Assembly (NCBI RefSeq): GCF_003385775.1
Contig: NZ_QRDP01000004.1
Span: forward strand, 2,444,957-2,508,956
Source: Parasphingopyxis lamellibrachiae
GTDB lineage: Bacteria; Pseudomonadota; Alphaproteobacteria; Sphingomonadales; Sphingomonadaceae
DNA: 64,000 nt
Reading direction: 5' to 3'
Shown: piece by piece, positions 1 through 8,299 of the stretch
How positions within the stretch are numbered: the stretch's first letter is position 1
Layout of the letters: every line of letters starts with the position of its first letter
Made by a program: the position numbers and the translations under genes
Notes under the pieces: generated by a model
Database searches by the model: none
What the model was told of the DNA's origin: nothing
What the model saw: only the letters and a program-made list of their open reading frames with translations

Positions 1-645
1 ACCGACAACCAGCTCTATGCAGCGGCAGGCTATGCTGTGCTTTCCGTCAATCCGCGCGGATCCACCTCATACGGTACCGAATTCGCCAACCTGATCCACC
101 ATGCCTATCCGGGCAATGACTATCATGATCTGATGAGCGCGGTGGACGGCGTGATTGCGGCAGGCTTTGCCGACCCGGACCAATTGTTCGTGACAGGCGG
201 TTCTGGCGGCGGCGTGTTGACCAGCTGGATCGTGGGGAACACGAACCGATTCCGCGCGGCGGCAACCCAAAAGCCGGTCATCAACTGGACGACCCAGGCG
301 CTGATTTCCGATATCCCCGTGTTCGTCGCCAATTACTGGTTCGGCGCGCTGCCCTGGGAAGACCAGCAATCCTATTGGTCGCGCTCCCCGCTCTCGCTTG
401 TTGGCAATGTTGAGACGCCGACGCTGGTTCTCGTGGGCGGTGAAGATGAACGCACCCCGGTTAGCGAAGCTGAGCAATATTATATGGCTTTGCGCATGGA
501 AGGCGTACCAACCACCCTGATCCGTGTGCCCGGTGCCAGCCATGGCGGGCTCGCCGCCCGGCCATCGCAAAGTGCCGCCAAGGCCTCCGCGATTCTCGCC
601 TGGTTCGATCGCTACCGGAATGCGCCGAACGATATCATGGAGTGA
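1..645 (+). CDS. S9-family (prolyl oligopeptidase-like) serine peptidase, C-terminal part
   Basis: The gene is cut by the window's left edge; the frame is open from base 1, so 214 residues of the catalytic alpha/beta-hydrolase domain remain. The full triad is visible: nucleophile Ser in GGSGGG (codon 202-204), Asp in GGEDERTP (codon 445-447) and His in GASHGG (codon 541-543). The motif SVNPRGSTSYG just upstream is typical of acylaminoacyl-peptidase/dipeptidyl-peptidase members of S9, which cleave short peptides and often carry an N-terminal beta-propeller (not visible here). Family assignment is firm. Substrate and export cannot be judged without the N-terminus. The next gene, rpsU, is convergent. 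Confidence 0.93.
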   Translation, partial: TDNQLYAAAGYAVLSVNPRGSTSYGTEFANLIHHAYPGNDYHDLMSAVDGVIAAGFADPDQLFVTGGSGGGVLTSWIVGNTNRFRAAATQKPVINWTTQALISDIPVFVANYWFGALPWEDQQSYWSRSPLSLVGNVETPTLVLVGGEDERTPVSEAEQYYMALRMEGVPTTLIRVPGASHGGLAARPSQSAAKASAILAWFDRYRNAPNDIME

Positions 646-666
646 GGGCATCTGTGGGTCTGACAC

Positions 667-690
667 AAAAAAGGCCGCCCGCAGGCAGCC
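667..690 (-). terminator. Intrinsic terminator of rpsU
   Basis: Read on the minus strand: GGCTGCC, a four-base loop, then the pairing arm GGCGGCC (one G-T wobble), followed directly by six T. It lies about 30 bases past the rpsU stop. The stem could also slow transcription from the convergent peptidase gene, but the T-tract is on the rpsU side. Confidence 0.85.
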
Positions 691-719
691 TTTCTCAAAT
701 TCATATCGGTTGAAGCGAT

Positions 720-923
720 CTAGCTTCCGTCGCGTTCCAGGCGCTTACGCTCAAGCTTGCGGGCGCGGCGGACGGCGGCGGCGCGTTCGCGCGCGCGCTT
801 TTCGGACGGCTTTTCATAGTGCCGGCGCAGCTTCATTTCGCGATACACACCCTCGCGCTGCAGCTTCTTCTTGAGCGCGCGGAGCGCCTGATCGACATTG
901 TTATCGCGAACTGAAACTTGCAT
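720..923 (-). CDS. rpsU: 30S ribosomal protein bS21
   Basis: Small-subunit ribosomal protein of 67 residues beginning [20 protein letters not shown], which matches the family N-terminus; the C-terminal half is almost wholly Arg/Lys/Glu/Ala, as expected for an rRNA-binding helix. The frame stays open far upstream, but those extra residues show no family likeness. A GGAG element about 12 bases before the ATG at 923 supports this start. In the family, bS21 sits near the 3' end of 16S rRNA and helps initiation on mRNAs. It is a single-gene unit with its own terminator. Confidence 0.97.
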   Translation of the reverse strand: MQVSVRDNNVDQALRALKKKLQREGVYREMKLRRHYEKPSEKRARERAAAVRRARKLERKRLERDGS

Positions 924-1158
924 AAACCCGTACGTCTCCAATCGAACCATCTCGTTCCGCGAGCCGATTACGCCGGCGGACATAAATCTCTTAGCATCAA
1001 TGCAATATGGCCGCAGAATCGCATTCCGCAGCGCTTCAGATGGGCAGCTAGCAACCGGCGCAGCCGATTTCAAGCAAAAAGCACATGGTCCGGCACTCGA
1101 CATTCGCGCAGCTATGGGCGAAACTGCACCCAATCCCCTATTTCGAATGGAGAGCGTG

Positions 1159-1923
1159 ATGGCCACGACACTTGCTAAGTCAAATCATGAAATGACCGAC
1201 GAAGAATGGCAGGCCCGGCAGCAGCTCGCAGCCACGTATCGAATCTTCGCGATGATGGGCTGGGATGAAGCGATCTTCAACCATATTACCGTGAAGGTCC
1301 CGGGTGAGGATGGCGCGTTCCTGATCAACCCCTTCGGACTTCATTTTTCCGAGGTGAAAGCCTCGAACCTGATCAAGATCGATATCGACGGCAACAAGCT
1401 CAGCGAGAGCGATTATGGAGTCAACAAGGCTGGCTTCGTCCAGCACAGTCTCTTTCATCGCCATCTGCACGATGCCCATTGCATCATCCACACGCACACG
1501 ACGGCAACGGCGGCGGTCTGCTCTATGGAGGGCGGGCTGCAGCCGGTGAATTTCTACGCCTGCAACTTCGCCGGCAAACTCTCCTATCATGATTTCGAAG
1601 GGGTCACTGTGCGCGAGGAGGAGGGCGAACGCCTGCTCGAAAATCTCGGTAGCAACCGGATCCTGATGCTCAAGAATCATGGCCCGGTTGTGATTGCACC
1701 GACATTGCCGATTGCGGTAATCCAGTATTGGGCGCTGCAACGCGCGTGCGAGATCCAGCTCGAAACGATGCGGGCCGGGGATCCCATTGTCGTATCGCAG
1801 GATGTGATCGACGTGCATCAGCGCGATCTCTTCATGGCGCAGGCTTCGGCCGAGCCGGGCAAAGCCGAATTCGATGCATGGGTGCGTCAGGTGGATAAGA
1901 TCGATACGAGTTGGCGGGAATAG
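1159..1923 (+). CDS. Class II aldolase/adducin domain protein
   Basis: A 254-residue protein of the zinc-dependent class II aldolase/adducin fold, the family of fuculose-phosphate aldolase and ribulose-phosphate epimerase. Visible signs: [10 protein letters not shown] near the N-terminus, the metal-binding pair in [11 protein letters not shown], and a third histidine in LKNHGPVV. The start at 1159 follows a GGAGAG box by 7 bases; the same frame runs open further upstream without family likeness. Many members with this length are annotated only as class II aldolase, and the substrate is unknown. The 2Fe-2S protein gene follows after 30 bases, so the two may be co-transcribed. Confidence 0.9.
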   Translation: MATTLAKSNHEMTDEEWQARQQLAATYRIFAMMGWDEAIFNHITVKVPGEDGAFLINPFGLHFSEVKASNLIKIDIDGNKLSESDYGVNKAGFVQHSLFHRHLHDAHCIIHTHTTATAAVCSMEGGLQPVNFYACNFAGKLSYHDFEGVTVREEEGERLLENLGSNRILMLKNHGPVVIAPTLPIAVIQYWALQRACEIQLETMRAGDPIVVSQDVIDVHQRDLFMAQASAEPGKAEFDAWVRQVDKIDTSWRE

Positions 1924-1953
1924 CACGGCCTTGCCTTCTATAAGGATGCCGCA

Positions 1954-2532
1954 ATGACTCGTATGACCGTCAACGGCCAGCCCGTTCACTATCGGATGGA
2001 TCCGCGCACACCGTTGCTGTGGGCGCTGCGCGATGCGTCCAACCTGACCGGCACCAAATATGGTTGCGGTATCGGGATGTGCGGTGCCTGCACAGTCAAT
2101 CTCGATGGCCGGGCGGTTCGTTCCTGCCAGATCAGCATCGCCGATGCCGAAGGGGCATTCATCACGACCATCGAAGCGCTGTCACGCTCTCGCGACCATC
2201 CGGTTCAGCAGGCGTGGATCGAGAAAATGGTCCCGCAATGCGGATATTGTCAGTCGGGGGTCATCATGGCCGTTGCGGCCCTGATCGACGGAAACGCCAA
2301 TCCCAGCGATGACGAGATCGACGAGGCTGTCACCAATATCTGCCGCTGCGGCACCTATCCGCGAATGCGCGAGGCGATTCGGCTTGCGGCACGCGTTTCG
2401 CGCGGTGAGGAGCGGCTGGCCGCGGCTCCGCCGCCGGGAATTGATCCCGGCGATGCGGCGGCGCATGTCGCCGCCCTGACACCGCCGGACGAAGACGCCG
2501 ACGACGATCCAGGTCGAATTGTGACGGATTAG
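1954..2532 (+). CDS. (2Fe-2S)-binding small subunit of a molybdenum hydroxylase
   Basis: A 192-residue homologue of the small subunit of xanthine dehydrogenase-family enzymes (isoquinoline 1-oxidoreductase alpha subunit, CO dehydrogenase CoxS). The N-terminal plant-type ferredoxin domain has KYGCGIGMCGACTV plus a fourth Cys in RSC; the C-terminal domain has the second cluster, QCGYCQSG and NICRCGTYPRM. It would pass electrons from a molybdopterin large subunit to an acceptor. The last 40 residues (Ala/Pro/Asp-rich) go beyond the usual end. No large molybdopterin-binding subunit lies in the flanking genes, so its partner must be elsewhere or missing. Confidence 0.9.
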   Translation: MTRMTVNGQPVHYRMDPRTPLLWALRDASNLTGTKYGCGIGMCGACTVNLDGRAVRSCQISIADAEGAFITTIEALSRSRDHPVQQAWIEKMVPQCGYCQSGVIMAVAALIDGNANPSDDEIDEAVTNICRCGTYPRMREAIRLAARVSRGEERLAAAPPPGIDPGDAAAHVAALTPPDEDADDDPGRIVTD

Positions 2533-2673
2533 GCCGGTTTTGCACTTTCGACGCTGTCGTTAATGAAAACTTGCTATTTCCTGACTCACGAGTTCAGGAT
2601 CGCCTCATCGCGGCCCCTCTAGAAGGGCCTCAGAGGTGGCCATTCCCGTGCCGCCATGGATGGAGATGTAACA

Positions 2674-3564
2674 ATGCGGATCAAGATGATCGCTCTGTTG
2701 CTGGCGGCGAGTGCGGGAACACCGGCCCTCATAGCCCCGGCGCAAGCCCAGAATTTCAGAGAAGGTGGCTCGCGCGCAGTCGAGACGGCCCTGCCCGAAG
2801 TGGCAGTGCTTCAGCGTGACGGCCGACGTGCGAACCGTGGCGAGCGCCGCGCCAATCGCGGACAGCGTTCCGGCAATAGAGCCGACCGCCGGCAACGCCG
2901 TGCAAATCGCGCGCAGAATAATGGCAATCGGGCCAATCGTCAGGAGCGTCGCGCAAATCGTGGCAATCAGGCCAATCGCCAGCAGCGCCGGGCCGAACGG
3001 CGCGCGGATCGCCGTCAGGAACGGCGAGCTCAACGGCGCGTTGATCGTCGTCAGGACCGTCGGGCAGAGCGCCGTTATGAGCGTCGCCAGGATCGCCGCG
3101 CTGACCGGCGTCAGCAGCGTAGGGCAGAGCGCCGGGTAGAACGTCGGCAGAATCGCAGGGCAGAGCGCCGCTATGAGCGCCGTCAGGATCGCCGGGCCGA
3201 GCGTCGCTATGAGCGCCGCCAGGATCGACGGGCGCAGCGTCGCTTCGAACGTCGCTGGGATCGCCGCGCATGGCGCAATGATCGCCGCTATGACTGGCGG
3301 CAGTATCGACGCTACAATCGCAATCTCTATCGTTCCGGGCGCTACTACTCGCCGTATCGCGGCTATCGCTATCGGAGATTCGATGTTGGCCTGTATATCG
3401 GCGCCGCCTTTTTCGGATCGCGCTACTGGATCAACGATCCCTGGCAGTATCGCCTGCCGGCTGCCTACGGTCCGTATCGCTGGATCCGTTATTATGACGA
3501 TGTCCTCTTGATCGATACACGCAACGGCTATGTCGTCGATGTGATCTATGAGTTCTTCTACTAG
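2674..3564 (+). CDS. Exported Arg-rich repeat protein with RcnB-like C-terminus
   Basis: About 296 residues. It has a signal peptide (MRIKMIALLLAASAG...APAQAQ) and then a long middle segment made almost only of Arg, Gln, Asp, Glu and Ala in degenerate 12-residue units (such as ERRYERRQDRRA), predicted to be a very basic helical rod. Last comes a Tyr-rich module (YRGYRYRRFDVGLYIG...YWINDPWQYRLP...DVIYEFFY) resembling the RcnB family of periplasmic nickel/cobalt homeostasis proteins. The start at 2674 has GGAGA 8 bases upstream; an in-frame ATG at 2656 is less likely. Function is unknown; binding of polyanions or metals is inference. It ends in a strong terminator. Confidence 0.8.
   Translation: MRIKMIALLLAASAGTPALIAPAQAQNFREGGSRAVETALPEVAVLQRDGRRANRGERRANRGQRSGNRADRRQRRANRAQNNGNRANRQERRANRGNQANRQQRRAERRADRRQERRAQRRVDRRQDRRAERRYERRQDRRADRRQQRRAERRVERRQNRRAERRYERRQDRRAERRYERRQDRRAQRRFERRWDRRAWRNDRRYDWRQYRRYNRNLYRSGRYYSPYRGYRYRRFDVGLYIGAAFFGSRYWINDPWQYRLPAAYGPYRWIRYYDDVLLIDTRNGYVVDVIYEFFY
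2820..3290 (+). repeat. In-gene degenerate tandem repeats, about 36-bp period
   Basis: The coding repeats of the Arg-rich protein. Units like gagcgccgttatgagcgtcg recur with small changes at about 36-base spacing between roughly 3040 and 3260, and a looser Arg/Asn version (RANRGERRANRG) lies before them. The open frame is kept throughout, so unit gain or loss would alter only protein length. Confidence 0.8.
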
Positions 3565-3588
3565 AATTCATGCGGGGGAGAAAACCGA

Positions 3589-3626
3589 ACGGCTCCGGGC
3601 AAAAATGCCCGGAGCCGTTTTCTTTT
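3589..3626 (+). terminator. Intrinsic terminator after the Arg-rich repeat gene
   Basis: A perfect 12-bp stem (ACGGCTCCGGGC / GCCCGGAGCCGT) with loop AAAAAT, followed by TTTTCTTTT. It sits 25 bases after the stop codon. Confidence 0.93.
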
Positions 3627-3692
3627 GGCTTGCAACAATGCCGGTGAGGCAGCAGCATGGCTGGATAGGTCCTGACCTCTGGGGAGATCACC

Positions 3693-4967
3693 ATGCTACG
3701 CCTGTTTTCGTTCTTTACTCTGATGTCGCTGTCCAGCGCTGCGCTTGCACAGGAAGCGACGACCGTCATCCATGCCGGAAGAGTCATCACCGAAGCAGGC
3801 ATGCCAGCGCTCGGGCCGTCGACAATCACGATCCGCGATGGCCGGATTGTCAGCGTATCGGAAGGCATTGTGCCACCGGAAGCCGGTGCCGAATTCGTCG
3901 ATCTTTCCAACCGCACCCTGTTGCCGGGCCTTATCGAAACGCATTCGCATCTCGCCGGCGATCCCGGCGGCGATTACCGCAATGAAGCGGTCGACTCAGA
4001 TGAATGGGGCGTCGTTATCGGCGTCAGGAATATGGCCACCACCGCGCGGGCCGGTTTCACCACCGTTCGGGTGCCGGGCATTGGCAACGATGTCGGTGCG
4101 GCATTGCGCAGGGCGACCGCCGAAGGCAGCCTTCCCGGTCCGCGCATTCTATCTTCCGGCCATGGCCTGTCGATCATTGGCGGGCATGGCGATGTTTCGG
4201 GCTTCCGAGAAGATGTGAATGCGGTTCTTGATGGCCATAATACCTGCACCGGGCCGACAGAATGTGCGGCGCGCGTCCGCGAAGCGGGCAGGCGCGGGAG
4301 CGATTTCATCAAGATCACCGCAACCGGCGGCGTGCTCAGCCAGCAGGCCCGCGGTCTCGATCAGCATTTCACGGATGAGGAAATGCGCGCCATTGTCAGC
4401 ACGGCGCATGGCCTCGGCATGCATGTTGCAGCCCATGCCCATGGCGCGCGCGGCATCGAGGCGGCGGCGCGGGCGGGTGTGGATTCCATCGAACATGGCA
4501 CCTTTGCCGATGATGCGGCACTCGCGGCGATGCGCGAAAACGGAACCGTCTTCGTGCCGACGCTGATGGCCTATACTGGCATCCGCGAGCGGCTCGGCAC
4601 AGGCGTGTATACTGCCCAGGTCGAGCAGAAAATCCGCGAAACGCTGGCGGTGGTTGGGCAGGCGGCCCGGCGCGCGCATGAGCGGGGCATCACGGTTGTT
4701 TTTGGTACGGACGCTGGTGTGTTCGAGCATGGCCGTAATGCCGAAGAACTGGCCATGTATGTGGATATCCTCGGCATGACGCCTGCAGAGGTATTGCGTT
4801 CGGCGACCGTCGATGCCGCGGAGCTTGTCGGAATGGAAGGCGAGATTGGCCGGCTTGCCCCGGGCTATTCGGCCGATCTCATTGCGGTATCGGGCGATCC
4901 GCAGGCGGATATCGCCGTGCTCGGCGACGTCGGCTATGTGATGGTTCGCGGACGGCCGATCGAATAA
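3693..4967 (+). CDS. Exported metal-dependent amidohydrolase (Xaa-Pro dipeptidase/imidazolonepropionase-like)
   Basis: A 424-residue amidohydrolase-superfamily protein with signal peptide MLRLFSFFTLMSLSSAALAQ. Metal-site motifs are present in order: HSH (His84, His86), the lysine of FIKITATGG (Lys207, probably carboxylated), HAHGARG, SIEHG and GTDAG. This set matches the subgroup that hydrolyses Xaa-Arg/Lys or Xaa-Pro dipeptides. The ATG at 3693 has a GGGAG box 9 bases upstream. The protein probably acts in the periplasm on peptides, alongside the other exported peptidases of this region. The exact substrate is not decidable. Confidence 0.9.
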   Translation: MLRLFSFFTLMSLSSAALAQEATTVIHAGRVITEAGMPALGPSTITIRDGRIVSVSEGIVPPEAGAEFVDLSNRTLLPGLIETHSHLAGDPGGDYRNEAVDSDEWGVVIGVRNMATTARAGFTTVRVPGIGNDVGAALRRATAEGSLPGPRILSSGHGLSIIGGHGDVSGFREDVNAVLDGHNTCTGPTECAARVREAGRRGSDFIKITATGGVLSQQARGLDQHFTDEEMRAIVSTAHGLGMHVAAHAHGARGIEAAARAGVDSIEHGTFADDAALAAMRENGTVFVPTLMAYTGIRERLGTGVYTAQVEQKIRETLAVVGQAARRAHERGITVVFGTDAGVFEHGRNAEELAMYVDILGMTPAEVLRSATVDAAELVGMEGEIGRLAPGYSADLIAVSGDPQADIAVLGDVGYVMVRGRPIE

Positions 4968-5025
4968 CGGCCGCCTTGTCGATCCGGGCTTTGCACGAAT
5001 CACCCTTTTTGATAGCGCTTCAGGC

Positions 5026-5706
5026 ATGAGCATTACCGACAAGTCCGTTCTTGCCGCGCGCAACCGCGAAATCATTGCGCATATTCAAGCCCATCCCAAT
5101 GTGCAGCGCGTGCCGACACGGAATATCGATGCCTATGTCTGTCGCAATTTCCTGGACGATGCCGAGTGCCAGTTGCTGGTCGAAAAGATCGACCGCGATG
5201 CGCGTCCATCGACATTGTTGTCGAGCACCGACGATACAGAATTCCGGACAAGCTCCAGCACCGATTTCAATCGGCAGGAACCGGCGATCGACGCGATCGA
5301 AGAAAAGATCACCCGCTTCATGGGAATTGCCAAGGAAAATGGCGAAACGATCCAGGGTCAGCGCTATGAAGTCGGCCAGCAGTTCAAGCCCCATAATGAC
5401 TGGTTCTACGAAAATCAGGATTATTGGAAGACCGAGAAAACACAGGGCGGCCAGCGCATCTGGACGGCCATGGTTTTCCTCAACGATGCCCAAGTTGGCG
5501 GCGCGACCCGGTTCAAGCGGCTCGGCAAGATGTTTCACGCCGAAAAGGGCAAGCTGTTGTGCTGGAACAACCTGACTTCAGAGGGCGATCCCAATGAATG
5601 GTCGCTTCACCAGGGGATGAAAGTTCGCAAGGGCGTCAAATATATCATCACGAAATGGTTTCGTGAGTTGCCCTGGACCCCGGGCGGCCAGCCGAGCCAA
5701 TATTAG
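5026..5706 (+). CDS. Prolyl 4-hydroxylase-like Fe(II)/2-oxoglutarate dioxygenase
   Basis: A 226-residue protein of the prolyl 4-hydroxylase alpha-subunit family. The double-stranded beta-helix core carries the iron ligands His123-x-Asp125 (KPHNDW) and His195 (SLHQGMKV), plus Lys205 (VKYIITKWF), which would bind 2-oxoglutarate; FLNDAQVGGATRF is a family hallmark. It hydroxylates an unknown substrate, using O2 and 2-oxoglutarate. There is no signal peptide, so it acts in the cytoplasm. The start has only a weak ribosome site (caggc). It lies 58 bases after the amidohydrolase gene, and no functional link is evident. Confidence 0.9.
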   Translation: MSITDKSVLAARNREIIAHIQAHPNVQRVPTRNIDAYVCRNFLDDAECQLLVEKIDRDARPSTLLSSTDDTEFRTSSSTDFNRQEPAIDAIEEKITRFMGIAKENGETIQGQRYEVGQQFKPHNDWFYENQDYWKTEKTQGGQRIWTAMVFLNDAQVGGATRFKRLGKMFHAEKGKLLCWNNLTSEGDPNEWSLHQGMKVRKGVKYIITKWFRELPWTPGGQPSQY

Positions 5707-5792
5707 CGGTTGAAACCGGATCTTGCTGCATTTCGTGGAAGGCCTTTGTCTGCTCGTCTAAGAGCGATGGACATTTGTCGACACACGCATGA

Positions 5793-5821
5793 TTGCATCC
5801 GCCAATACTCTGTATTATGCA
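5793..5821 (+). promoter_or_regulatory. Candidate sigma70-type promoter of the DUF885 gene
   Basis: TTGCAT (5793-5798), a 17-base spacer and TATGCA (5816-5821), about 45 bases before the chosen start. The match is moderate and was found by eye; an overlapping TATTAT at 5813 would give a short spacer. Confidence 0.35.
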
Positions 5822-5866
5822 GCTAATACACATCGACCACATGACTTCCTCCGGAGATACAGTTCA

Positions 5867-7738
5867 ATGACCCGCAAACTCATCCTGCTTGCAACAGCCG
5901 CCGTCTTTTCGACCACTGCGATCCCGGCCTATGCCGATCACCACGAAGCGCCGGCTGCCGAGGCATCCGATGCCGAAATGACTGAAGACCAGCGTTTGCG
6001 CGCGCTGTTTGCTGCAAGCGATGAAGACAATCTGCGCCGCAACCCGATCGGGGCCATTTTCCGCGGTGACATGCGCTATGCAGACCGGATCGGCGATTTC
6101 ATCACCGACGAATATTTCGATGCCGAGCGCGCAGCCGCGACGGCAAATCTGGCGGCCCTGCATGCCATCGATCGCGAGGCGCTGAACCAGACCAACCAGA
6201 TCGCCTACGATATTTTCGAGCTCGATCAGGAAGAGAGCCTGCGCGATCTGACTCCCGAACTGATGGCGCTGACGGTTGTTCGCCCGGTCAATCATTTCAC
6301 GGGCTTTCACACATTCTACCCGACATTTGCCTCGGGGCAGGGCGCCGCGCCGTTCAACACGGTCGAGGATTATGAAAACAACCTCCTACGGCACCGCGAT
6401 TACATCACGATAAGCGACCGGGCGATCGGCCGGTTCCGCGAGGGCATGGAATCGGGCGTTGTCGAAACCAAGATGACGATTAACAATGTGATCAGCCAGC
6501 TCGACACCCAGCTTGCCGGGGATATTGAGGATTCGCCTTATTATCGCCCTGTCCTCAACTTCCCGGAAGATATTTCTGCAGAAGATCAGACGCGGCTGAC
6601 CGAAGCCTATCGCAGGGGCACGGAAGAGCTTTACGCGGCCAATACCCGGATGCGCGATTTCCTGCGCGACGAATATCTGCCGGTTGCCCGCGATGGCGTT
6701 GGTCTCGTCCATATGCAGGGCGGCGATATGCTGTACGCGCAGATGGTGCGCGATACGACGACGCTCGACGTTACGCCGGACTATATTCACGATCTCGGCC
6801 TCAGCGAAGTCGCGCGGATCACGGCGGCGATGGAAGCGGTCAGGGACGAAGTGGGTTTCGACGGTACGCTGCAGGAGTTTTTCGAATTTCTCCGGACGGA
6901 CGACCAGTTCAAACCCGAATCGCGCGAATGGCTGACCCAGCGCTATTATGAGATTGGCGAAACGGTCGATGAGCGAATCGCGCCGCTCTTCTCTCTGCTG
7001 CCGCAGAGCCCACTGGAAATTCGTCCTTATGAACCGTTCCGCGAACAGTTTGAGGCAGGTGGATCATACAATTCCGGTACACCGGACGGGTCGCGTCCCG
7101 GCGTATTCTATTTCAACGCCTATAATTTGCCGGAACGCCTGACGCCCGGCATGACGACACTGTACCTGCATGAGGGCGCCCCCGGCCATCATTTCCAGAT
7201 CAGCCTCGCCCAGGAAAATGCGGAACTGCCAAACTTCATGCGCTTCGGCGGCAATACGGCCTTTGTCGAAGGCTGGGCCCTTTATGCCGAAACGCTGGGC
7301 TATGAGATGGAGATGTTCGACGATCCCTATCAGCGGTTCGGGACGCTCAATGACGAGATGCTCCGCGCTATGCGGCTGGTCGTCGATACCGGGCTTCATT
7401 CGAAAGGTTGGACCCGCGATGAATCGATTGCCTATATGCTCGCCAATTCGGGCATGACCAACGTCGAGGCTACTTCGGAGGTTGAACGCTATATTGCCAT
7501 TCCAAGCCAGGCTCTGGCCTATAAGGTTGGCGCGCTCACCATTCAGGCGTTGCGCGCGCAGGCCGAAGCGGCGCTTGGCGATAATTTTGACATTCAGGGT
7601 TTCCATGCCCAGGTGCTCAGCACCGGCGCACTCCCCATGGCGGTGCTGGAGACGAAAATCTATGACTGGATCGAAGCCAATGGCGGCGAACGCCCGAGCG
7701 GCGTCGACATGATGGCCGTACACGGTTCGGCCGACTAA
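5867..7738 (+). CDS. Exported DUF885-family zinc peptidase
   Basis: A 623-residue protein with signal peptide (MTRKLILLATAAVFSTTAIPAYA). The DUF885 core contains the gluzincin-type signature LHEGAPGHHFQ (His435, Glu436, His440/441), and FVEGWALYAE downstream supplies the glutamate region. The family comprises metallopeptidases related to M32/M3 and is common as multiple exported copies in sphingomonads and xanthomonads. The start at 5867 follows GGAG by 11 bases; the open frame begins 26 codons earlier, but those residues have no signal-peptide character. Substrates are probably peptides (inference). Confidence 0.92.
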   Translation: MTRKLILLATAAVFSTTAIPAYADHHEAPAAEASDAEMTEDQRLRALFAASDEDNLRRNPIGAIFRGDMRYADRIGDFITDEYFDAERAAATANLAALHAIDREALNQTNQIAYDIFELDQEESLRDLTPELMALTVVRPVNHFTGFHTFYPTFASGQGAAPFNTVEDYENNLLRHRDYITISDRAIGRFREGMESGVVETKMTINNVISQLDTQLAGDIEDSPYYRPVLNFPEDISAEDQTRLTEAYRRGTEELYAANTRMRDFLRDEYLPVARDGVGLVHMQGGDMLYAQMVRDTTTLDVTPDYIHDLGLSEVARITAAMEAVRDEVGFDGTLQEFFEFLRTDDQFKPESREWLTQRYYEIGETVDERIAPLFSLLPQSPLEIRPYEPFREQFEAGGSYNSGTPDGSRPGVFYFNAYNLPERLTPGMTTLYLHEGAPGHHFQISLAQENAELPNFMRFGGNTAFVEGWALYAETLGYEMEMFDDPYQRFGTLNDEMLRAMRLVVDTGLHSKGWTRDESIAYMLANSGMTNVEATSEVERYIAIPSQALAYKVGALTIQALRAQAEAALGDNFDIQGFHAQVLSTGALPMAVLETKIYDWIEANGGERPSGVDMMAVHGSAD

Positions 7739-7756
7739 TCGAACCGGCCTCGGCGG

Positions 7757-8299
7757 CTAATAGTCGTCGGGGCCGAGCTCACTGTCGAGATCGCGCGGTC
7801 GGACGAAGCGGAGAAGCTTCCCCGTGCCGGGCGCGAGATCTTCCCAGCTTTCCACATCGAATTCCATTTCGGCGAGGCTGCAGGTCGGGAATTTCTCCTC
7901 GACCTCGGCCCGCGCCTTGTCCCCCTTGCTGTCCGGCACGAGCAGCAAAACCAGATCCTCAAGCCCCGAATTGTGGCCTGCGAGCAGCAGGGAGCCGATG
8001 CTGTCATCAACCTCATGCACGATATCGAGTAATGTCATGTTGGAGGCGAGATAGACGCGGCGGTCCCATTCGGGTTCGATCGCTTCGCCATACCCTTGGG
8101 CAACGCTTTCCAGCGTTTCGACAACCCGGACGGCAGGCGATGCGATCGCGGAATCGAACAGCACGCCCTCTTCCTGCATATGCTCACCCATCGTGGTGGC
8201 GGCGCGCTTGCCCTTGGCATTTAGGGGGCGGTCGAAATCGCGTTCGACGGGATCGTCCCAGCTCGATTTGGCGTGACGCAAGAGGATCAGGCGCTTCAT
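7757..8299 (-). CDS. sixA: Phosphohistidine phosphatase SixA-like protein
   Basis: A 180-residue histidine-phosphatase (phosphoglycerate mutase-fold) protein. LLRHAKSSW holds the RH motif with the phospho-accepting His9, and LLAGHNSGLEDL holds the second catalytic histidine. SixA proteins remove phosphate from histidines of HPt domains or the nitrogen PTS. Its ATG overlaps the upstream helicase stop in an ATGA tetramer, so the two are translationally coupled. The usual SixA length is about 150-170 residues. Physiological target unknown here. Confidence 0.88.
   Translation of the reverse strand: MKRLILLRHAKSSWDDPVERDFDRPLNAKGKRAATTMGEHMQEEGVLFDSAIASPAVRVVETLESVAQGYGEAIEPEWDRRVYLASNMTLLDIVHEVDDSIGSLLLAGHNSGLEDLVLLLVPDSKGDKARAEVEEKFPTCSLAEMEFDVESWEDLAPGTGKLLRFVRPRDLDSELGPDDY

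Noticed and set aside
2756-3271. Minus-strand frame of Asp/Gly/Ala/Pro repeats resembling a secreted repeat protein
   Set aside because: It mirrors the Arg-rich repeats of the plus-strand gene, which has a signal peptide, ribosome site and terminator.
2820-3290. Possible CRISPR array
   Set aside because: The units are contiguous, vary at codon third positions and keep an open frame. There are no unique spacers of even length and no cas genes.
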